Below, one piece after another: positions 20,081 through 28,241 of a stretch of DNA of 64,000 nucleotides. Within the stretch, counting starts at the first letter, position 1, and every line of letters begins with the position of its first letter. The DNA comes from Janthinobacterium agaricidamnosum NBRC 102515 = DSM 9628 (GTDB taxonomy: Bacteria > Pseudomonadota > Gammaproteobacteria > Burkholderiales > Burkholderiaceae_D): contig NZ_HG322949.1 of assembly GCF_000723165.1 (NCBI RefSeq), positions 494,723 to 558,722 of the forward strand, in the 5' to 3' direction. The notes under the pieces are model-generated. The model was not told the origin of the DNA. It was given only the letters and a program-made list of their open reading frames with translations, and did not search any database. A program made the translations under genes and the position numbers.

Positions 20081-20851
20081 TTATTGGGCGTGCAGCACGC
20101 TGACGCCTTGCCGGGTGAAGGCGTCGGTGTGCGCGCTGTCGGCGTCGCTTTCCAGCACCAGGTGGCTCAATTGGCCGGCCGGCAAGATGAAGAACGGCGC
20201 CGCGGTGCCCAGTTTTTCGGTGGTGACGGCGGCCACCGTGACCTTGCTCATGGCGGCGATGGTGCGTTTGCATTCGGCGTCTTCATGGCCGAAGGCGGTC
20301 AGGCCGGCTGCGGCGTGCACCCCGCATGTGCCGAGGAAACACAGGTCGCTGCGGATGGATTCGATATCGCGCAAGGCCTTGGCGCCGAGGCAGGCGCCGG
20401 AAGCGGCGTCGAGTGTACCGCCGATCAAGATGACATCGATCGCGGGCCGGTCCAGCAAGGCGATCGCGATCGCCGGCGCGTTGGTGACCACCGTCAATTT
20501 AATATCAGGCAAGGCGTCGGCGACCGCCATATTGGTCGAGCCGGCGTCGATGAACACGATCTGGCCCGGCTGCACCAGCCGCACGGCGGCTTGCGCCAAT
20601 TGCGACTTGCGGTCGCGGGCCTGGCCCTGGCGTTCGCTCAGCGGGCCGGACGACGGCGACACCGGCAGCGCGCCGCCATACACGCGCTGGCACAGGCCGG
20701 CCGAGGCCAGGTCGCGCAAGTCGCGCCGTATCGTATCTTCCGACACATGCAATTGTTGCGCCAAGTCCAGCGCCAGCACCCGGCCTTCGGCCAACAGGCG
20801 TTGCTGGATCAATACATGGCGTTCTTTCAGTAACAGGTTGGCGGCGCTCAT
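20081..20851 (-). CDS. DeoR-family regulator
   Basis: 256-aa DeoR/GlpR-type repressor. The N-terminal helix-turn-helix contains E-R-H-V-L-I-Q-Q-R-L and L-H-V-S-E-D-T-I-R-R-D-L-R-D-L, followed by R-V-Y-G-G-A. The C-terminal sensor domain has the I-F-I-D-A-G-S-T-N and G-G-T-L-D motifs that bind a sugar phosphate. I use ATG 20851 to match the usual length; ATG 20878 adds nine residues, and the longer open frame has no support. It lies upstream of the MFS gene on the same strand and probably represses it. Confidence 0.88.
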   Translation of the reverse strand: MSAANLLLKERHVLIQQRLLAEGRVLALDLAQQLHVSEDTIRRDLRDLASAGLCQRVYGGALPVSPSSGPLSERQGQARDRKSQLAQAAVRLVQPGQIVFIDAGSTNMAVADALPDIKLTVVTNAPAIAIALLDRPAIDVILIGGTLDAASGACLGAKALRDIESIRSDLCFLGTCGVHAAAGLTAFGHEDAECKRTIAAMSKVTVAAVTTEKLGTAAPFFILPAGQLSHLVLESDADSAHTDAFTRQGVSVLHAQ

Positions 20852-21155
20852 TTTCGTCAATCGTGCATGAATACGCATAAATATACGGAAACGTGCAGAA
20901 TCGGTCAATCTTTTAATGAGGGAGGTGCAACAAGGGCTGCAAAGCCAGCCGTGTGTATATCGCAGGGAAAGGCGATGAATCAGGCAGCGTGGCTGGAAAC
21001 GATGACTTGGACGTAGGGTTTTGCCACGACGAGTTTTCCTTGGCCAGCAGAAGACGCTCACTACTGGGATAGGCTCTAAGCACGAAGACGCCTGCGCCAA
21101 CCGGGCTTGCTCCGCTTCCATTGGTGCTTGCCGCCGTTCGGCCATGCCGCGAGGA
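20852..21155. other. Intergenic region with a partial MITE copy
   Basis: About 300 bases containing the DeoR promoter region on the minus strand and, at 21043-21077, a 35-base sequence identical to the right end of the MITE at 25972-26129. No gene is visible. Confidence 0.5.
21043..21077 (+). repeat. Solo right end of MITE-like element
   Basis: The 35 bases are identical to 26096-26130, the right end and inverted repeat of the complete element at 25972-26129. No matching left end is found within 200 bases, so it is a truncated copy. Confidence 0.8.
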
Positions 21156-21434
21156 TTATGCCGGAGCAGTCGCGCGCTCCAGCTCGCTAATCCAGCGGAT
21201 TGCCTGTTCCCGCGTCGAACCGCACATTTCCAGCGACGGCTGCAATCCGCCACAGCAAGCCGGGCGCCCGGCTTGTCCGAAGATCAGGCAGCGTTTGTCC
21301 GGGCCCAACTGGATGCAGGGGACGCCGGCCGGCTTGCCATTCGGCATGCCAGGAATGGGACTGGAAATCGATGGCGCCGTGCAGCAGGCGCCGCAGCCGG
21401 GACGGCACTCGATGGTGGAAGTTGCTGGATTCAT
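21156..21434 (-). CDS. YkgJ-family cysteine cluster protein
   Basis: 92-aa protein rich in cysteine. The N-terminal [13 protein letters not shown] and the later C-I-Q-L, R-C-L-I-F, A-C-C-G-G-L and E-M-C segments match the YkgJ/CxxCxxCC family, proposed to bind zinc or an Fe-S centre. ATG 21434 gives the family start; the upstream open frame is not family-like. Function is unknown. It lies downstream of the catalase-like operon on the same strand but separated by 135 bases. Confidence 0.82.
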   Translation of the reverse strand: MNPATSTIECRPGCGACCTAPSISSPIPGMPNGKPAGVPCIQLGPDKRCLIFGQAGRPACCGGLQPSLEMCGSTREQAIRWISELERATAPA

Positions 21435-21569
21435 TGCGCGGCTTGTCGGTGAGTGTTTTTCCGCCGATAAATAAGCGGAAAGGCGCACAGTATATACCGG
21501 CGGCGTGCCGGCAGCGGCGCACGCCGGTGGCGGAAAGCGGCGTGTTGAAGGCATGCTGGCCGAATCGGC

Positions 21570-22493
21570 TCAGGCCGGCGCCGTGCTGCGGCGCGCCAGC
21601 GACACCGCATACGCGGCCGCGCGCGCGAGCAGGATAGGGTCGTCCGATGGCGCGATGCCGCGCGGCAGTATCAGCGGCACGAATTCCAGCCCGTCGCACA
21701 GATCGCTGCCGGCCAGCGCCGTGACATGCAATTGACCGAGCGCCACCCGGCCGGCCCCTTGCCATGGCCGGCTCGGGTCGTCCAGCGGATCGCCGTCGGC
21801 CGGCAGTTGCGCGTACAGCGTGAACGATGCGCGGCCTTGCACCAGCCGCGCCGCCAGCTCATCTTCGAGGAAATCGTCGGGCAGGCTGCGCTCGTCGTCG
21901 ACGCTCAGGTAATGGGTGCCGGCGGCCGGTTCGACGACGATGCGCGCGGTGGTCCGCGTGCCGTCGGCGGCGGTAAATACAAACGCGTTATTGGAAAAAT
22001 AGGCGCTGGTCGCGTACGACGCCGGCGCCGCGTGGCTGGCCAGCAGCGACGCTTGCAGCAAGCCGTCGGGAAAGGCGGCATTGTGCGCCGCGAGCTTGGC
22101 GGGATCGGGTTTTTTCGTGAGCGGGTCGGCCACGCGGGCCGCCAGAAAGCTGACGAAGGACGCCGGCGTGGCGGCGAAGAACACCGGTTCCGACACCAGC
22201 ACCAGGTCGTATTTTTCCGCCGCGCCTTGCAGGCGGATCGCCAGGCCGCGCACCGAGCGGCTCTTGTCGGATGCGGCCGGATTGCCGCCGCCGATCGAAA
22301 AGCGCAGGATCGCCTTCAAGGGGCCGGCGCCGAACAGCGGGCTGTCGACCAGCTTCGACAGGCCATCGGCCGGGATGAATTCGCCGCTGGCGCAAAAACC
22401 CTTGGCGTGCGACGCGCGTTTGCCGGGGTGTTGGCCGAATGTGTTGTTGAGGGCGTCGACCAGGTCGGCCGGGCCGGGTGGGGGTGGGTGCAT
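21570..22493 (-). CDS. Catalase-family peroxidase, cytoplasmic paralogue
   Basis: 307-aa small catalase-related haem peroxidase (SrpA/KatA-like). Visible motifs are R-A-S-H-A-K-G-F-C near residue 25 with the distal His, L-R-F-S-I-G-G-G-N-P near residue 66, and the S-N-N-A-F-V-F segment with the distal Asn. ATG 22493 has a perfect GGAGG at 22499-22503; a TTG at 22535 would overlap the anti-sigma gene. It has no signal peptide, unlike its paralogue at 23347. Last gene of the four-gene peroxide operon. Confidence 0.88.
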   Translation of the reverse strand: MHPPPPGPADLVDALNNTFGQHPGKRASHAKGFCASGEFIPADGLSKLVDSPLFGAGPLKAILRFSIGGGNPAASDKSRSVRGLAIRLQGAAEKYDLVLVSEPVFFAATPASFVSFLAARVADPLTKKPDPAKLAAHNAAFPDGLLQASLLASHAAPASYATSAYFSNNAFVFTAADGTRTTARIVVEPAAGTHYLSVDDERSLPDDFLEDELAARLVQGRASFTLYAQLPADGDPLDDPSRPWQGAGRVALGQLHVTALAGSDLCDGLEFVPLILPRGIAPSDDPILLARAAAYAVSLARRSTAPA

Positions 22494-22531
22494 ATCAGCC
22501 TCCGTAAAATTAATTGTCGTGATGTGGTCGC

Positions 22532-22750
22532 TCAAGGCTGGCTACGGGCCAGCAACTCGTCCAATTGTGAAAATAGCTGGCTGAACTGCTGCGCCGCGAC
22601 CTTGCAATAAGGGCAGCTTTGTATATGGCCGGCCAGCAGTGCCTGTTCGTGTCCGGTCAGCGCACGGTCGCGCGCATCGCACACCAGGTAGGTGGTGTCG
22701 CGGCAGGTCAGCGATGACGCCGGCGAGGACGCCGATGATGGTTTGCTCAT
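22532..22750 (-). CDS. Anti-sigma factor, zf-HC2-like small zinc-finger protein
   Basis: 72-aa protein with a C-x(n)-H-x3-C-x2-C pattern: an early Cys pair (L-T-C-R ... L-V-C-D), then H-I-Q-S-C-P-Y-C-K. This is the zinc-binding anti-sigma signature. It has no membrane helix, so it would be a soluble, possibly redox-sensing anti-sigma factor. ATG 22750 overlaps the sigma gene stop by four bases (ATGA), indicating coupled synthesis in fixed ratio. It lies between the sigma factor and the cytoplasmic catalase-like gene. Confidence 0.8.
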   Translation of the reverse strand: MSKPSSASSPASSLTCRDTTYLVCDARDRALTGHEQALLAGHIQSCPYCKVAAQQFSQLFSQLDELLARSQP

Positions 22751-23331
22751 TCGAATTCTCCCCAGCCGCGTACGGCGCAATCGCGCAGGCGCATCCGCGC
22801 GCGGTACAAAATGATGCGCAGGTTGCCTGGACTGAGCTTGCAGCCGGCTTCGATTTCATCCAGGTCCATGCCCAGGTATTCGCGCATCAGGAATAAGCGC
22901 GCGCTTTGTTCCGGCAAGCGCGCCATGCATAATTCGATGATCGCCAGCAGTTGGCTGCGTTCGGCGATTTTCTCGCCCGACAGATGGTCGACGAAGGTCG
23001 CCGGATGCCAGGCGTCGTCGCCGGTGAACCAACTGTCGATGATGGCGTCGCTATCGTCAGCCTGGGCCAGCGCGATGCTGGCGCCGCGGCAGCGGATCGC
23101 ATCGACGATCTTGTGGCGCAAGATGCCGCACAACCAGCTGCGCACGCTGGATTTTTGCGCGTAGACGGACCAGTTGCGCAGCGCGGCGAACAAGGTTTCC
23201 TGCACCGCGTCTTCGGCGTCGGCGTCCGACGCCAGTTGCAAACGCGCCAGGCGCAGCAGGAAAGCGCGTTCACGCGTGATCTGGTCCCAGGTGTCGGGCG
23301 CGGACTGTGACGCTTGCTGGTGTGCGCTCAT
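22747..23331 (-). CDS. ECF-type RNA polymerase sigma factor
   Basis: 194-aa sigma-70 family protein with region 2 (L-A-R-L-Q-L-A-S-D-A-D-A-E-D-A-V-Q-E-T-L near residue 30, then W-L-C-G-I-L-R-H-K-I-V-D) and region 4 (R-L-P-E-Q-S-A-R-L-F-L-M-R-E-Y-L-G ... I-L-Y-R-A-R-M-R-L). It lacks region 3, as ECF factors do. Overlap with the zinc-type anti-sigma gene and the flanking peroxidase genes suggest it answers to peroxide or another oxidant. It starts 16 bases after the exported catalase-like gene. Confidence 0.92.
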   Translation of the reverse strand: MSAHQQASQSAPDTWDQITRERAFLLRLARLQLASDADAEDAVQETLFAALRNWSVYAQKSSVRSWLCGILRHKIVDAIRCRGASIALAQADDSDAIIDSWFTGDDAWHPATFVDHLSGEKIAERSQLLAIIELCMARLPEQSARLFLMREYLGMDLDEIEAGCKLSPGNLRIILYRARMRLRDCAVRGWGEFE

Positions 23332-23346
23332 CTGCTGTTACTTCCC

Positions 23347-24333
23347 TTATTTCCGCAAACGGCGCGACAGCGACACCGCATAAGCGCCGCCGCGCGCCTG
23401 CAGGATCGGATCGTCGGAACCGGCTATGCCGGTCGGCAATTGCAAGGGCATGAACACCACCGGGTCGCAGGTGCCGTTGTCGGCCAGTGTCGAGACGGTT
23501 AATTTTCCGAGCGCGATACGCTGGCTGCCGCTCCATTGCCGGCTCGGATCGATCAATGAATCGCCGGCCGCCGGCAATTGCGCGAACAGCGTGAAGCCGG
23601 CCGGAGCCTTGGCCAGGCGGTTTTTCAGCTCGCCTTCCAGGAACAGGTCGGGCTGGCTTTTTTCTTCATCCGCGCTGAGGTAATGCACGCCGGCGTCCGG
23701 CTCCACCACGATGCGCGCATATTGCTTCTTGCCGGCGGCATTTGAAAACACGAAGGCGTTATTCGAGAAATACGGCGTGCTGGCATACGAAGCCGGTGCG
23801 GCGTGGGCGGCCAGCAAGGCCGGTTGCGTCCTGCCGTCCGGGTAGCGGGCATTATGCTCGGCGATTTTTTTCGGATCGGGCTGGCGGGTGGCCGGATCGG
23901 CGACGCGAGCGTCGAGGAAGCTGACGAACGATGCCGGCGTGGCGGCGAAAAACACCGGTTCCGAAATCAGCACCAGGTCGTAGGTCTCGTCGCCGCCGCT
24001 CAGGCGCAGGGCCAGGCCGCGCACGCTGCGGCTCTTGTCGGACGCGGCCGGGTTGCCGCCGCCGATAGAGAAACGCAGCAGCGCAGGCACCTTGGCTTGC
24101 TCGAACAGCGGGCCGTGCACCAGGCTGGCCGCCTGGCGGTCCGGGGTGAATGCGCCGGCCGCGCAAAAGCCCTTGGCGTGCGAGGCGCGCTGGCCGGCGT
24201 GCTGGCCGAAGACGTGATTGAGTGCGTCGACTTGTTCGACCGGACCGGGAGCGGCCGATTGGGCGTGGGCGCCCGCCAGCATGGCGGTGGTGGTGGCAAC
24301 TGCGGCAAGGCCGCGTAACAGCGTGGCGTTCAA
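23347..24333 (-). CDS. Catalase-family peroxidase, exported paralogue
   Basis: 328-aa haem peroxidase of the small catalase-related family with a signal peptide cut after A-H-A-Q near residue 25. The mature part is very similar to the product of 21570-22493, including R-A-S-H-A-K-G-F-C, L-R-F-S-I-G-G-G-N-P, the S-V-R-G-L-A segment and S-N-N-A-F-V-F. It should act in the periplasm. AGGAG precedes its ATG and it is the first gene of the operon, so the promoter upstream of 24333 probably drives all four genes and may be recognised by the ECF sigma factor itself. Confidence 0.88.
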   Translation of the reverse strand: MNATLLRGLAAVATTTAMLAGAHAQSAAPGPVEQVDALNHVFGQHAGQRASHAKGFCAAGAFTPDRQAASLVHGPLFEQAKVPALLRFSIGGGNPAASDKSRSVRGLALRLSGGDETYDLVLISEPVFFAATPASFVSFLDARVADPATRQPDPKKIAEHNARYPDGRTQPALLAAHAAPASYASTPYFSNNAFVFSNAAGKKQYARIVVEPDAGVHYLSADEEKSQPDLFLEGELKNRLAKAPAGFTLFAQLPAAGDSLIDPSRQWSGSQRIALGKLTVSTLADNGTCDPVVFMPLQLPTGIAGSDDPILQARGGAYAVSLSRRLRK

Positions 24334-24457
24334 GATAACTCCTTCAGTTTTTGTTCAGTTAAGTCGGTTTGAACAAGCACTTGTTACAACTATTTTCGGG
24401 AGTATGCAAAAAACAGGAACTGACACTATAGCAGCGCTGTCGCCATGCCGGCGCCGC

Positions 24458-24859
24458 TTATTTGGCAACCTTGGCCACTGCTTCAATTTCAATCAGCAGG
24501 TCCGGACTGGCCAGCGATGTCACGCCGATGCCGGTCAGCGCCGGACGCGATACGCCCAGGTATTTGACCAGCACCGGCACCACCTTGTCGAGATGCTCGC
24601 TGATTTCGCCCCTGATATAGACCCGCAGTTGCAGAAGATGCTCGACCGAGGAACCAGCCGCTTCCAGTACCGTGATCAGGTTTTTCGCGGCGCTCTCGGT
24701 CTGCGCCGCGATGCCGGGATGGTTGGCGCGGTGCTCGCTATTCCAGTCGACCTGGCCGGACACAAAGACCAGCCCGCTGTCCGTGTCCAGCGTGGCCTGG
24801 GACATGCCGGAAGCAGCGCCGTCATAGAGGGCGGCAGGATTGATATGCTTGATCGTCAT
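24458..24859 (-). CDS. RidA/YjgF-family protein
   Basis: 133-aa RidA-superfamily protein. Members hydrolyse reactive enamine/imine intermediates from PLP enzymes. The core G-L-V-F-V-S-G-Q-V and the family region with V-R-V-Y-I (around residue 82) and R-P-A-L-T-G-I-G-V are present. The classical R-x-x-x-x-V-x-x-L-P with catalytic Arg is R-P-A-L-T-G-I-G-V-T-S-L-A here, with Arg kept. It sits downstream of a LysR regulator on the same strand. Confidence 0.85.
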   Translation of the reverse strand: MTIKHINPAALYDGAASGMSQATLDTDSGLVFVSGQVDWNSEHRANHPGIAAQTESAAKNLITVLEAAGSSVEHLLQLRVYIRGEISEHLDKVVPVLVKYLGVSRPALTGIGVTSLASPDLLIEIEAVAKVAK

Positions 24860-24950
24860 CAGAAACTCTCATTGGGGAAATGGAGAATCAGCATAGCGGC
24901 GTAGATGGCCCCCATCAATCAAGGCGGGCTTGTAAGGGATACCAGCGCTG

Positions 24951-25844
24951 TCAGGTTGACGGCGACAGCCGCCGCTTGACCCGGTCGAGCAGCCATCGGA
25001 TGAAAGGATCGTTCTTGATACCGGGATGATAAGCGGCGACGACTTCATATCCCGGCGGATATTTTTCCAACGGAATCTCGAACAGTCCTTCGGCCGGCAG
25101 CAGGCGGGATGGCAGAAAGCCGACCATCGTCGATTGCTTCAAGTATTCCTGCGCCATGAAGAACGACGGCACCGACACCGCCACGTTGCGGCGCAGGTTC
25201 TGCTTGTCGAACCAGGTGTCGGCCGACCCTTTGGCACTGGCGATCCCCGGCGAGGTAATAATGAAATCGTGCTGCACCAATTTTTCCAGCGGTAAATAAT
25301 CATCAAATACGATGGTGGTATCGGCGGATACGCAGCGGTATTTTTCAATAAACAGCGCTTCGGAAATCAGTCCGACCGGCACATAGCCATCCACCGTGAA
25401 GGTCAGGTCGATTTCTCCCTGCTGCATTTTGCGCGTCAGACTGCTGCTCTCGATATCGGCGACGATGATTTTCACCTTCGGCGCCGAAACTCTCAGGTCG
25501 CGGATCAGCGGGCCGACGATGACTTTTTGCGTGTAATCCGTGGCCGAGATGACCAGCGTTCTTGCGATCTGTTCCGGCGTGACGGAATCCGGCAGCGGGA
25601 TATCGTGCAAGTGCACCAGCACCTGGTGTATATGGGGCGCGATCAGTTTGGCATACGGCGTGGCCACCATGCCGTGGCCGGTGCGGACAAACAGCTGGTC
25701 GCTCAAAATCGTGCGGATTTTCTTCAACTGCAGGCTGATTGCCTGCTGCGACACGCCCAGATGTTCTGCCGCCGCCGATATATTGGCGAATTTATACAGG
25801 GCGGCGAGGGTCCTGAGGTGCGTGATTTCCAGCTTTTCTATCAT
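24951..25844 (-). CDS. LysR-family regulator
   Basis: 297-aa LysR-type regulator. The N-terminal helix-turn-helix reads L-A-A-L-Y-K-F-A-N-I-S-A-A-A-E-H-L-G-V-S-Q-Q-A-I-S-L-Q-L-K-K-I, followed by an effector domain of NodD/SyrM-like length. ATG 25844 is preferred over the upstream frame because AGGA lies about 12 bases before it and it matches the family start. The downstream RidA gene (91 bases away, same strand) is a possible target. Confidence 0.85.
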   Translation of the reverse strand: MIEKLEITHLRTLAALYKFANISAAAEHLGVSQQAISLQLKKIRTILSDQLFVRTGHGMVATPYAKLIAPHIHQVLVHLHDIPLPDSVTPEQIARTLVISATDYTQKVIVGPLIRDLRVSAPKVKIIVADIESSSLTRKMQQGEIDLTFTVDGYVPVGLISEALFIEKYRCVSADTTIVFDDYLPLEKLVQHDFIITSPGIASAKGSADTWFDKQNLRRNVAVSVPSFFMAQEYLKQSTMVGFLPSRLLPAEGLFEIPLEKYPPGYEVVAAYHPGIKNDPFIRWLLDRVKRRLSPST

Positions 25845-25971
25845 GAGCGATGTTCCTGCCTCGGTAGCCCGGCAGCACATTCAGCGAGCTGGGTAGTTCA
25901 TAGCGATCTAGTTCTTTTCAATGCCTGGCACTTTATCGCGTTTGAGCCCTCCATGACAGGGAGCCGGCTTA

Positions 25972-26129
25972 GAGCCTATCCCAGTAGATGAATACGTCCC
26001 CTGCTGGCGCCCCTCAGCAGCGGGGACTGCGTTGATCGTCGTCGCGTGGCCCGCCACGCTTCCTCCTCACGCCTGGTCCGCGCTGCTGATGCGCTGCCAG
26101 CAGAAGACGCTCACTACTGGGATAGGCTC
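25972..26129. mobile_element. 158-bp MITE-like element with 16-bp terminal inverted repeats
   Basis: The ends GAGCCTATCCCAGTAG (25972-25987) and its exact reverse complement (26114-26129) enclose a 126-base non-coding core. The element is flanked on both sides by TTA (25969-25971, 26130-26132), a 3-base target duplication. The ends and the TNA duplication fit IS5-group (IS427/IS1031-like) transposition in trans. A 35-base solo end occurs at 21043. It sits two bases from the stop of the hydrolase gene at 26134. Confidence 0.8.
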
Positions 26130-26133
26130 TTAC

Positions 26134-27066
26134 TCAGTCCGAGTCAAGGAAGGATTGCACCGCCTTCACCGTTTCGACTGGAGCCTCTTCCATCAACCAG
26201 TGGCCGGCGCCGTGTATGATCACTTCAGTGACATTGCTGGCGGCGTTACGCATCTGGGCAGCCTGGTTGGGACCGAACGACTTCTCGGCGCCCACGGCCA
26301 GCACTGGCATGGCGAGCTTGGTCTTGACCAATTCTGCATTGTCCTCGTTATCTTTGCGGATCGACTGGAACTGGGCAAAAGCCGCCTTCATGGCTCCCGG
26401 GCGGGCATATAACTTCGCGTAGTGGGCGCGGGTGCCTTCATCAATCTTGCTGGCGTCGCCGGCAAAGTCATTCCAGAAGCGGTCCAGGTAGATGCGCTCC
26501 CGCCCCTGGACCAGGCGCAGCGCGTCCTTGCCGCCGAAATCGAAATGCCACAGCACCGGCAGGCGAACGATCTGTTCCCAAGGCGGAATGCCTGGTACCG
26601 GACCATCGAGCACCACCAGTTTCGTGGTCTTGCCGGGATAGCGGGCCGCATAGGCATAGGCGACCATCGTGCCGATGTCGTGACCCACGATGTCCGCCTT
26701 GTCGATACCCAGCTGGTCCAGGATGGCGCGGATGTCGCTTGCCTGGGTTTTTTTATCGTAGCCGCCTTCAGGCTTTGACGACAGGCCCATGCCGCGCAGA
26801 TCCGGCACGATGACCCGGTGGTTTTTCGCCAGCGCCAGCGCCAGCGGCGTCCACATGTCGCCAGTATCGCCGAAGCCGTGGATCAGCACGACGGCAGGGC
26901 CACTGCCGCCGACACGCACATACAGCCTGGCGCCATCGGCGTCGACCAACTCGGTCTTGAAGCTTGCCGGATAAGGGATCGGCTGGGCCAGCGCTGGCAC
27001 GCTGGCAGCCAGTACGGTGGTGGCGAGCAGGCTCGCGCAGACGACGTGTTTGAACGTGTTAAACAT
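26134..27066 (-). CDS. Exported alpha/beta hydrolase, epoxide-hydrolase-like
   Basis: 310-aa protein with a signal peptide cut after A-L-A-Q near residue 28. The nucleophile elbow is V-G-H-D-I-G (around residue 127), so the nucleophile is Asp, as in epoxide hydrolases and haloalkane dehalogenases rather than Ser esterases. The oxyanion segment is I-H-G-F-G-D and the catalytic His is in G-A-G-H-W-L-M-E-E-A-P near the C-terminus. The substrate is unknown. The MITE at 25972 has inserted immediately after its stop codon. Confidence 0.85.
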   Translation of the reverse strand: MFNTFKHVVCASLLATTVLAASVPALAQPIPYPASFKTELVDADGARLYVRVGGSGPAVVLIHGFGDTGDMWTPLALALAKNHRVIVPDLRGMGLSSKPEGGYDKKTQASDIRAILDQLGIDKADIVGHDIGTMVAYAYAARYPGKTTKLVVLDGPVPGIPPWEQIVRLPVLWHFDFGGKDALRLVQGRERIYLDRFWNDFAGDASKIDEGTRAHYAKLYARPGAMKAAFAQFQSIRKDNEDNAELVKTKLAMPVLAVGAEKSFGPNQAAQMRNAASNVTEVIIHGAGHWLMEEAPVETVKAVQSFLDSD

Positions 27067-27562
27067 GATGATGCTCCATAGGATGAGGTAGGACTAATCG
27101 GGACGCGGCCATCGGCCAGGCATGGCAGTGCGATGCTTCAGGCAGCAGGCAGCACATGCGCTGTTTTGCGCAACTGGTTTTTATCTGGTTTCATGGGGAC
27201 TCTGAGGTAAGGTGGACTCAACTTTCCGGCACTCTTCTGTTGCCCGGAGGGAACTCACTATACTTAGGTCACACAAATCGATAAATGTACGCCGTGGTAA
27301 TTGACTTGATACATCATGTAAAATATCCGGTCATAAAGCGCCAGGTAGCTTCCATTACCGGTCGAGGGCCGGCATCCTCTGCCACTGGTGTAAAATCGGT
27401 GCCCGGCGATTGTTGGTGGCCCTCGTCGCCACGTTAACGGTCGCACGCCCCGCGCTTTCCGTTCAGTCCAGGCACTGGCCCGGCAGTCGTGTATCGTTTC
27501 TATCGCTCTCAGTCGTGCCATCGACCGCCATGCTTCTTGCATCCACGACGATGGGCCGTACG
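27067..27562. other. Flank left of the transposon, no gene recognised
   Basis: About 500 bases between the hydrolase and the transposon end. It contains a 107-codon minus-strand frame (to 27264) that lacks any recognisable motif and crosses the transposon end, so I do not call it. The first 180 bases should include the hydrolase promoter. Confidence 0.4.
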
Positions 27563-27695
27563 CGTTGGACGACACATAAGTTTGCACCGGACGTTATGTA
27601 AAAACAGGGACTTACGAATTTCGGCGACACATAAGTTTGCACTGGACGACAGATAAGCTTGCACTACGGTCTGAAAACGACACATAAGCTTGCAC
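27563..27695 (+). repeat. Left end of transposon with four end repeats
   Basis: Four copies of an 18-base unit CGACACATAAGTTTGCAC or near variants lie at 27570-27587, 27625-27642, 27647-27664 and 27678-27695, all in one orientation. They are candidate transposase (TniA) binding sites; the first is embedded in the 28-bp terminal repeat. Confidence 0.85.
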
Positions 27696-27825
27696 TCTAC
27701 TCACAGGCCATCCGGCAGACTATCGCGAATTGCGTTGAGCACAGTGCGGCCCGTGATACCATGCGCTGTGAGATAGCTGCTTGTTGTGCGAGCGCATCGG
27801 CATAGTCCACTTACTTGGTAGGGCG

Positions 27826-28149
27826 ATGATGGCAATTGAGCAAAAGATACGTTCGCTGTCCTGCGGCATGCCCGTTGGCATACAGTTTCAAGAGGTTGGC
27901 GAAATGACTGTGCTGCCGCTTTCGGCGGTTCCCTACGAGCTTGAGCGCACTATCGAAAATTGGATACTTGCCTTGCCTGCGGAGTTGCACGCCGATGCGC
28001 TTTATGTCGTGGATGGCGTGCCAGAGGCGCTAACACATGCTGGCTGGTGCGCTTTCGTATCATGGATGTTGCAAAGTCTCACTGAGGCGCAATCCGCAAG
28101 TAACTTCAGACACACAGTAACTCAATGTAGTCTCAAATCGTTCCGTTAA
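27826..28149 (+). CDS. Hypothetical protein near the left end
   Basis: 107-aa frame starting at ATG 27826 (or 27829), with an imperfect ribosome site. The product is soluble with no motif I recognise; the mid-region L-P-L-S-A-V-P-Y-E-L-E-R-T-I-E-N-W is unremarkable. It converges on the exonuclease gene at 28242. It may be a small accessory gene of the transposon or a chance frame. Confidence 0.4.
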   Translation: MMAIEQKIRSLSCGMPVGIQFQEVGEMTVLPLSAVPYELERTIENWILALPAELHADALYVVDGVPEALTHAGWCAFVSWMLQSLTEAQSASNFRHTVTQCSLKSFR

Positions 28150-28163
28150 GCTTTTTTGACGGA

Positions 28164-28186
28164 GTCTTTAATGCTTCATTAAAGAC
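28164..28186. terminator. Hairpin between convergent genes
   Basis: A perfect 9-bp stem GTCTTTAAT/ATTAAAGAC with a 5-base loop lies between the converging genes ending at 28149 and 28242. It is preceded by a T-rich stretch and may end transcription on one or both strands. Confidence 0.4.
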
Positions 28187-28241
28187 AAGGTGCGCTCAGC
28201 CTTACTCTACACATTGAAGATGAAGCTGTGCTCCTTAGACA

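Noticed and set aside
27264..27587. Minus-strand frame of 107 codons at the transposon left end
   Set aside because: It crosses the transposon terminal repeat, has no motif and no ribosome site.
27570..27695. Repeats considered as a CRISPR array
   Set aside because: Unit spacing is irregular (55, 22 and 31 bases), no cas genes are present, and inverted copies at 46394-46558 mark them as transposon ends.
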